A DNA stretch of 11,818 bases. Origin: JALYUA01 sp038229875. GTDB taxonomy: Bacteria > Acidobacteriota > Thermoanaerobaculia > UBA5066 > Gp7-AA6. The position numbers and the translations under genes were made by a program. This document shows, in pieces, positions 6,037 to 11,818 of this stretch. The notes below the pieces were generated by a model. That model searched no databases. It saw nothing but the letters and a program-made list of their open reading frames with translations, and was not told the origin of the DNA. Every line of letters starts with the position of its first letter. The first letter of the stretch is position 1. The stretch lies in contig JBBROA010000123.1 in assembly GCA_038229875.1 (NCBI GenBank), forward strand, positions 1 to 11,818, given 5' to 3'.

Positions 6037-6079
6037 GGGGCGGGGCCGTTAGAGGTTAGGGGTAAAGGGGAAGGGGGAA
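6037..6079 (+). repeat. G-tract heptad repeats after the dehydratase stop (possible G-quadruplex)
   Basis: Directly after the TGA come five G-tracts of 4-5: 6037-6040, 6042-6045, 6059-6062, 6067-6070 and 6073-6077. From 6048 the sequence reads as degenerate 7-mers: GTTAGAG, GTTAGGG, GTAAAGG, GGAAGGG. It fills the gap between two convergent genes (6037-6115), where no normal terminator hairpin is seen. An RNA or DNA quadruplex could block elongation there, although one loop would be 13 nt. The word GTTAGAGGT (6048-6056) recurs at 7037-7045, beyond the glycosylase gene. Confidence 0.55.
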
Positions 6080-6115
6080 GCCTACGAGGATTTTGCTGAA
6101 CGCTCTACCCTCCTC

Positions 6116-7015
6116 CTACCCCTTCTTCCTCTCCTCCAGCTCCTCCAGCGTCTTCGGCCAGTCTCCCCGGAGGAGCTGTGACAGCGCGCGATCGGCGAGC
6201 AGCTTGCCGCCCGTCTGGCATGTGGCGCAGTAATTGGACTCGTTCTCCGCGTAGACGATGCGCTGGACGGGCGAGCCGCAGTCCGGGCACGGCTTTCCGT
6301 AGCGGCCGTGGACCGCCATCCCTTCCCGGAAGGCGGTGACTTTTTCAGGGAACGCGCGGCCGGCCTCAGCCACGAACCGCTCGGTCCACGAGCCGAGGAC
6401 CGCCACCGTCGCGGCGTGCAGGCGGCTGGTCTCCTCGTCCGTGAGGCGCGAGGTGAGCTTCACCGGCGAGAGGCGCGCCCGATGCAGGATTTCGTCCGAA
6501 TACGCGTTGCCGATGCCGGAGAAGAGCCGCGGGTCAGTCAGAGCGCGCTTCAACGTGTGGTTCTCGCGCCGCAGCGCTGCCGCAAACGCCGCCTCCCCCG
6601 CCTCGAGCGGCTCGATCCCGCCGCGCGAGAAAGCTGCGAGGGCTTCCTTTCCGCGAACGAGGTGGAGGGATGCCCGCTTCTTGCCGCTCGATTCGGTCAG
6701 CAGGAGCGTTCCGTCGTTGAAGTCGAACGCCGCGAGCGACGTCTTGCTGCGGAGGTGGACGCCCGCGCCGCGCCAGTGAAGCCGGCCGGCGACCATCAGG
6801 TGCAGCACCAGGTAGAGATCGCCCTCGAGCTCGAACACGATCCTCTTCCCGATCCGCCGGAGCCCGGTGACGACCCGGCCGTTCGCTTCCGAGATGGGCG
6901 GCGCGACGGTGCGGAGGAGAAAGGGACTGCCGAGGCGGACCGAGAGGAGCTTCCGCCCCACGATCCGGCTGTCGAGGGCGTGGAGGTAGGCGACGACGTC
7001 GGGGAGCTCGGGCAT
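6116..7015 (-). CDS. Fpg/Nei-family DNA glycosylase/AP lyase
   Basis: A base-excision repair enzyme of the Fpg (MutM)/Nei family that removes oxidised bases and cuts the abasic site. The start is fixed at ATG 7015 by MPELPDV, because the second-codon Pro must be the N-terminal nucleophile after Met removal, followed by Glu3. The 299 aa include Lys57 (RIGKRIV), the helix-two-turn-helix motif around LFSGIGNAYSDEILHRARLSP (164-184) and a C-terminal zinc finger, C243/C246 and C263/C266, ending CQTGG. Two features differ from classical MutM. The residue where GRST supplies the phosphate-binding Arg is Asn259 (ENESNYC), and the beta-hairpin region reads TESSGKKRASLHLV rather than DPRRFG. It is a divergent subfamily, so lesion preference cannot be read off. 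There is no Shine-Dalgarno; TAACGT ends 5 nt before the ATG. Heptad repeats flank the gene. Confidence 0.92.
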   Translation of the reverse strand: MPELPDVVAYLHALDSRIVGRKLLSVRLGSPFLLRTVAPPISEANGRVVTGLRRIGKRIVFELEGDLYLVLHLMVAGRLHWRGAGVHLRSKTSLAAFDFNDGTLLLTESSGKKRASLHLVRGKEALAAFSRGGIEPLEAGEAAFAAALRRENHTLKRALTDPRLFSGIGNAYSDEILHRARLSPVKLTSRLTDEETSRLHAATVAVLGSWTERFVAEAGRAFPEKVTAFREGMAVHGRYGKPCPDCGSPVQRIVYAENESNYCATCQTGGKLLADRALSQLLRGDWPKTLEELEERKKG

Positions 7016-7022
7016 CGAAGAC

Positions 7023-7050
7023 GTTAGGAGTAAGGGGTTAGAGGTCTGGG
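7023..7050 (+). repeat. Degenerate heptad repeat, left half of the glycosylase upstream region
   Basis: It reads as four 7-mers: GTTAGGA, GTAAGGG, GTTAGAG, GTCTGGG. It shares the words GTTAGAGGT and GTTAGG.GTAA..GGG with the block at 6048-6070, in swapped order and on the same strand. The first unit overlaps the TAACGT box just upstream of the glycosylase start. Confidence 0.55.
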
Positions 7051-7130
7051 CAAAAAGTCCGCCCTCCACGGTCTCATTCTCTTCTGAATTGCACATGACC
7101 CTCACCCTTGACATCCCCCGGGTACCCCGC

Positions 7131-7163
7131 CTCACCCCTCACCCTTCACCCTTCACGCCTCAC
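7131..7163 (-). repeat. Heptad tandem repeat (CTCACCC/TTCACCC), G-rich on the minus strand
   Basis: CTCACCC, CTCACCC, TTCACCC, TTCACGC, CTCAC follow each other without a gap; 7101-7107 carries one more CTCACCC. On the minus strand the G-tracts at 7151-7149, 7144-7142, 7138-7135 and 7128-7125 are separated by loops of 4, 3 and 6 nt, which satisfies the usual G3+N1-7 quadruplex pattern. The units are the same class (GTkArGG) as the plus-strand G-rich blocks at 6048 and 7023, but inverted. Confidence 0.65.
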
Positions 7164-7184
7164 GGCCCCGGTGCCTGTGTTGGC

Positions 7185-7190
7185 TACAAT
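7185..7190 (+). promoter_or_regulatory. Putative -10 element of the flavoprotein-polyferredoxin gene
   Basis: TACAAT matches TATAAT at 5 of 6 positions and is followed by CTCCGC, as in the other -10-like sites here. It would give a leader of about 70 nt ending in the AGGAGG Shine-Dalgarno. There is no recognisable -35 at the expected distance. Confidence 0.4.
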
Positions 7191-7265
7191 CTCCGCTGAA
7201 ACCGTCAGACTCACCCGGAATCCAAGCTCCCGTCACGCCCGTATCTTCGCCATCCAGGAGGCGCC

Positions 7266-9713
7266 ATGGGTCCGATCGCGAGATACACGCACTGGCTGCA
7301 CACCCGCTGGCCGGCCGGGACGGTGGAGCGGCTGCCGGACGTCCGCGAGGACGGGACGACGGCGGTTCCCGGGGTACGGGTCGTCGGCGACCTCACGGGC
7401 GTTCCCCTCCTCAAGTTCTCATCCGACACCGGCGCCCGTGCCGTGCAGGCGATCGTGGCGGAGCCGGATTTCGCGGGCCGCCCGAGCGGCGACGCGGAGG
7501 TGCTCGACGTCGCGATCATCGGCGGCGGCGTCTCCGGCATCGCGGCGGCGCTCGAAGCGAAGACGAAGGGGCTCTCTTTCGTGGTGTTCGAAGCGACGGA
7601 GATCTTCTCGACAGTCGCGAACTTTCCGAAGGGCAAGCCGATCTACACCTACCCGACCGACATGACTCCCGCGGGAGAGCTCCAGTTCAAGAGCGAAGTC
7701 CATCCGAAGGAAGAGCTCCTGGCATCCATGGAGGCGAAGCGCCGGGAGGCGGGCGTCGAAGTGACGATCGCGCGCATCGAACGGATCGAGCGCAAGGGCG
7801 GCACTCTGCTGCTCCACCACGGCGACAAGGGCAAGACCGTCACGAAGGCCCGGCGGGCCATCGTCGCGATCGGACGGAGCGGCAACCACCGGCGGCTGGG
7901 CGTCCCCGGCGAAAATCTCGGCAAGGTCTTCAACCGGCTGTACGACCCGAAGGAGTTTGCCGGAAAGAACGCGCTCGTCGTGGGAGGAGGGGACTCGGCG
8001 CTCGAAACCTCCATCGCGCTCGCGAATGCGGGCGCGCACGTGACGCTCTCCTACCGCAAGAAGGAGTTCGCGCGGCCAAAGCCGGAGAACGTGGCGAAGA
8101 TCCAGGCGCTCGAGAAGGACCCGTCCGCCCCGATGGACATCGAGCACCCGAGCTCCGAGCGGGTTACGACGGCGACCGGCGCCTTCATGCGCGTCAAGGG
8201 CGACGAGCACACACCGGGCTCGATCCGCCTCGTGATGGCCTCGGCCGTCGCGCGGGTCGAGGATGCGAAGGTCGCCCTGAAGGACGAAGCCGGCAAAGAA
8301 GAGGTCCTCGACAACGACGTCGTCTTCACGATGCTAGGCCGCGAGGCCCCGCTCGAGTTTTTCCGCCGTTCGGGCATTCCGATCCGCGGCGAATGGCGCG
8401 CCGGGATCATCTCCGGCTTCGCCGCGTTCCTGCTCGCCTGCCTCTTCCTCTACAACTGGAAGGCGGGCGGCGACGTCAATAAGTATTTCCAGAAGCACGG
8501 ACTCTTCCCCTACAACGTGCCGGGGCTCTTCGAGAAAGCGGGCGGTTCGCTCGCTTCCGCGGCGAAAAACCCCGCCACTCTCCTGGGCACCTTCACGATC
8601 TCGCTGACGGAGCCGGGCTTCTACTACTCGTTCGCGTACTGTCTCTGCGTCCTGCTTTTCGGCATCGCGCGGATCCGCCGCCGCAAGACGCCCTACGTCA
8701 CCCGCCAGACGATCACGCTCACGCTCATCCAGTGGATCCCGCTGTTTCTCCTCCCGTACCTGCTGCTCCCGTGGCTCGGGCACAACGGCGTCTTCGACCA
8801 CGGGTTCGGAAAGACGTTCGCGGACCACCTCTTCCCCGCCGCGAACTACGGGCAGGGCCGGGAGTACTGGCGCGCGTTCGGTTTCATCCTCGCCTGGCCG
8901 CTCTTCATCTGGAACGTCTTCTCCTCGCAGCCGATGAGCTGGTGGCTCGCGATTACGTTCGTCCAGACGTTCGTGATCATCCCGCTGATCATCCGGCGCT
9001 GGGGCAAGGGCGCATACTGCGGCTGGATCTGCTCGTGCGGCGCGCTCGCCGAGACGATGGGCGACACGCAGCGGCAGAAGATGCCGCACGGGCCGCTCTG
9101 GAACCGCGTGAACATGACGGGGCAGGTCATCCTGGTGGCGGCCTTCGCTCTCTTCTTCGCGCGCGTCATCTCGTGGACGTGGCCCAACACGAAAGCCGGG
9201 GGCGCCGCCGGAAAGTTCTTCTCGGGGCTGCTCTCGAACTGGTCGGTGCTGGGCGTTCAGCTCAACTACTACCACCTGGTCGACATCTTCCTCGCGGGGA
9301 TCGTCGGCGTCGGCTTCTACTTCTGGTTCTCGGGTCGCGTCTGGTGCCGCTTCGCGTGCCCGCTCGCCGCGCTGATGCACATCTACGCGCGGTTCACGAA
9401 GTTCCGGATCTTCCCGGAGAAGAGCAAGTGCATCTCGTGCAACGTGTGCACGTCGGTGTGCCACCAGGGCATCGACGTGATGAACTTCGCCAACAAGGGG
9501 CTGCCGATGGAGGACCCCGAGTGCGTGCGCTGCTCGGCCTGCGTGCAGTCCTGCCCCACCGGCGTCCTGCAGTTCGGCCGTTACGGCTCGACGGGTCTGC
9601 CGGTGCTCGATCGCCTTCCCGCCTCCCCGGTCCTGATGAAGGAAGCGGAAAAGAAAGGCGGGGTCCCGATCGGCGGTTATCCCGGAATGCCTTCGAAGAC
9701 GTTCAGCGCCTGA
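7266..9713 (+). CDS. Permuted FAD/NAD(P) oxidoreductase fused to membrane polyferredoxin (815 aa)
   Basis: It probably carries electrons from NAD(P)H through FAD to membrane [4Fe-4S] clusters in one chain; partner and acceptor are unknown. The flavoprotein module covers about 30-375. It has an FAD motif IIGGGVSG (84-91), an NAD(P) motif VVGGGDSA (238-245) and a VVFTMLGRE strand (352-360). The segment VPGVRVVGDLTGVPLLK (34-50) is the FAD-closing piece that normally ends such enzymes, yet here it comes first. Residues 1-380 contain no cysteine, so this is not a disulfide reductase. Membrane helices lie near 379-396, 452-470, 483-503, 537-553, 559-577, 619-637 and 670-688. Between and after them are CGWICSC (585-591) and CRFACP (694-699), as in NapH/NosR/CcoG proteins. 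Two ferredoxin motifs follow, C722/725/728/732 and C753/756/759/763. AGGAGG lies 4 nt before ATG 7266. Confidence 0.88.
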   Translation: MGPIARYTHWLHTRWPAGTVERLPDVREDGTTAVPGVRVVGDLTGVPLLKFSSDTGARAVQAIVAEPDFAGRPSGDAEVLDVAIIGGGVSGIAAALEAKTKGLSFVVFEATEIFSTVANFPKGKPIYTYPTDMTPAGELQFKSEVHPKEELLASMEAKRREAGVEVTIARIERIERKGGTLLLHHGDKGKTVTKARRAIVAIGRSGNHRRLGVPGENLGKVFNRLYDPKEFAGKNALVVGGGDSALETSIALANAGAHVTLSYRKKEFARPKPENVAKIQALEKDPSAPMDIEHPSSERVTTATGAFMRVKGDEHTPGSIRLVMASAVARVEDAKVALKDEAGKEEVLDNDVVFTMLGREAPLEFFRRSGIPIRGEWRAGIISGFAAFLLACLFLYNWKAGGDVNKYFQKHGLFPYNVPGLFEKAGGSLASAAKNPATLLGTFTISLTEPGFYYSFAYCLCVLLFGIARIRRRKTPYVTRQTITLTLIQWIPLFLLPYLLLPWLGHNGVFDHGFGKTFADHLFPAANYGQGREYWRAFGFILAWPLFIWNVFSSQPMSWWLAITFVQTFVIIPLIIRRWGKGAYCGWICSCGALAETMGDTQRQKMPHGPLWNRVNMTGQVILVAAFALFFARVISWTWPNTKAGGAAGKFFSGLLSNWSVLGVQLNYYHLVDIFLAGIVGVGFYFWFSGRVWCRFACPLAALMHIYARFTKFRIFPEKSKCISCNVCTSVCHQGIDVMNFANKGLPMEDPECVRCSACVQSCPTGVLQFGRYGSTGLPVLDRLPASPVLMKEAEKKGGVPIGGYPGMPSKTFSA

Positions 9714-9766
9714 GGTTCTTCCAAAGGCTCAGAGCGCGAGCCGGGCGCGGCGCGATGCTGGCCCGT

Positions 9767-9772
9767 TAGAAT
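9767..9772 (+). promoter_or_regulatory. Putative -10 element giving a leaderless peptidase mRNA
   Basis: TAGAAT (5 of 6 to TATAAT) is followed by CCCGGCG and then ATG at 9780, a 7-nt spacer that would put the transcript start at or next to the A of ATG. No Shine-Dalgarno precedes this ATG. The 66-bp gap after 9713 shows no strong terminator hairpin. Confidence 0.4.
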
Positions 9773-9779
9773 CCCGGCG

Positions 9780-11818
<2,039 letters not shown>

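Larger units (their letters stand above)
7016..7265. promoter_or_regulatory. 250-bp divergent intergenic region with G-rich heptads on both strands
   Basis: The region between the glycosylase and the flavoprotein fusion holds G-strand heptads at 7023-7050, C-strand heptads at 7131-7163 and a related stretch at 7098-7110, a GGGTACCC palindrome at 7120-7127, a -10-like box at 7185 and the Shine-Dalgarno AGGAGG (7256-7261) for ATG 7266. I find no supported small gene or RNA gene in it. Confidence 0.6.

Noticed and set aside
7108..7113. Perfect TTGACA (-35 consensus) in the 7016-7265 gap
   Set aside because: The sequence 16-18 nt downstream is the C-rich heptad block, with nothing like a -10 box.
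7016..7135. Upstream in-frame start giving the glycosylase 40 extra residues
   Set aside because: Fpg/Nei enzymes need Pro directly after the initiator Met; MPELPDV at 7015 fixes the start, and the extra residues are translated repeat DNA.
7131..7163. Possible CRISPR array
   Set aside because: The units are 7 bp in direct tandem with no spacers, and no cas genes are nearby.
9709..9735. CTGAG/CTCAG hairpin after the flavoprotein gene as a terminator
   Set aside because: The stem is only 5 bp with a long loop and no T-run; too weak.

Overview
The window is a GC-rich, gene-dense bacterial chromosome segment with almost all third codon positions G or C. I see no tRNA, rRNA, insertion sequence, prophage gene or CRISPR array. 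The gene content points to an Acidobacteriota-like organism, possibly the Thermoanaerobaculia side. The pointers are a eukaryote-like long adenylosuccinate lyase, a secreted protein of a type recurrent in acidobacteria, an M28 peptidase fused to PDZ and TolB-like repeats, and a flavoprotein/polyferredoxin fusion. The taxonomy is inference from family resemblance only.

Layout. (1) 1-2484, plus strand: two adjacent hairpins, then a tightly packed set of a zinc-ribbon mini-protein, purB and an RlpA-type lipoprotein whose best start is a CTG overlapping the purB stop. (2) 2485-3918: a convergent gap with a GC hairpin, then a minus-strand pair consisting of a secreted protein of unknown function followed 3 nt later by O6-alkylguanine-DNA alkyltransferase (ogt). 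(3) 3919-4088: a divergent control region with competing inverted repeats. (4) 4089-6036, plus strand: a two-gene operon of an ornithine-cyclodeaminase/mu-crystallin-family protein (best start ATT, with its Shine-Dalgarno inside a hairpin) and a threonine-dehydratase-like PLP enzyme, a pairing that resembles the EutC/EutB pair of hydroxyectoine catabolism. (5) 6037-7265: a minus-strand Fpg/Nei-family DNA glycosylase flanked on both sides by degenerate 7-bp G-rich tandem repeats. (6) 7266-9713: an 815-residue membrane protein joining an apparently circularly permuted, cysteine-free FAD/NAD(P) module to a NapH/NosR/CcoG-like polyferredoxin. (7) 9780-11818: the first 679 residues of a secreted M28 peptidase with PDZ and the start of a beta-propeller, running off the window.

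How the genes work together. The clearest functional unit is the dehydratase plus imine-handling pair. A dehydratase-like PLP enzyme would make an enamine or imine, and a mu-crystallin-fold NAD(P)H enzyme could reduce it. ogt and the glycosylase are both DNA-damage repair genes, but they are separated and on different transcripts. The 815-residue protein looks self-contained: NAD(P)H to FAD to membrane [4Fe-4S] clusters in one chain.

The most notable signals are the permuted flavoprotein/polyferredoxin fusion, the heptad repeats around the glycosylase gene, the run of non-ATG starts each supported by a well-spaced Shine-Dalgarno (TTG 109, CTG 1741, ATT 4089), and a shared -10-like motif (TAnnATCyy) that would make the M28 peptidase mRNA leaderless.
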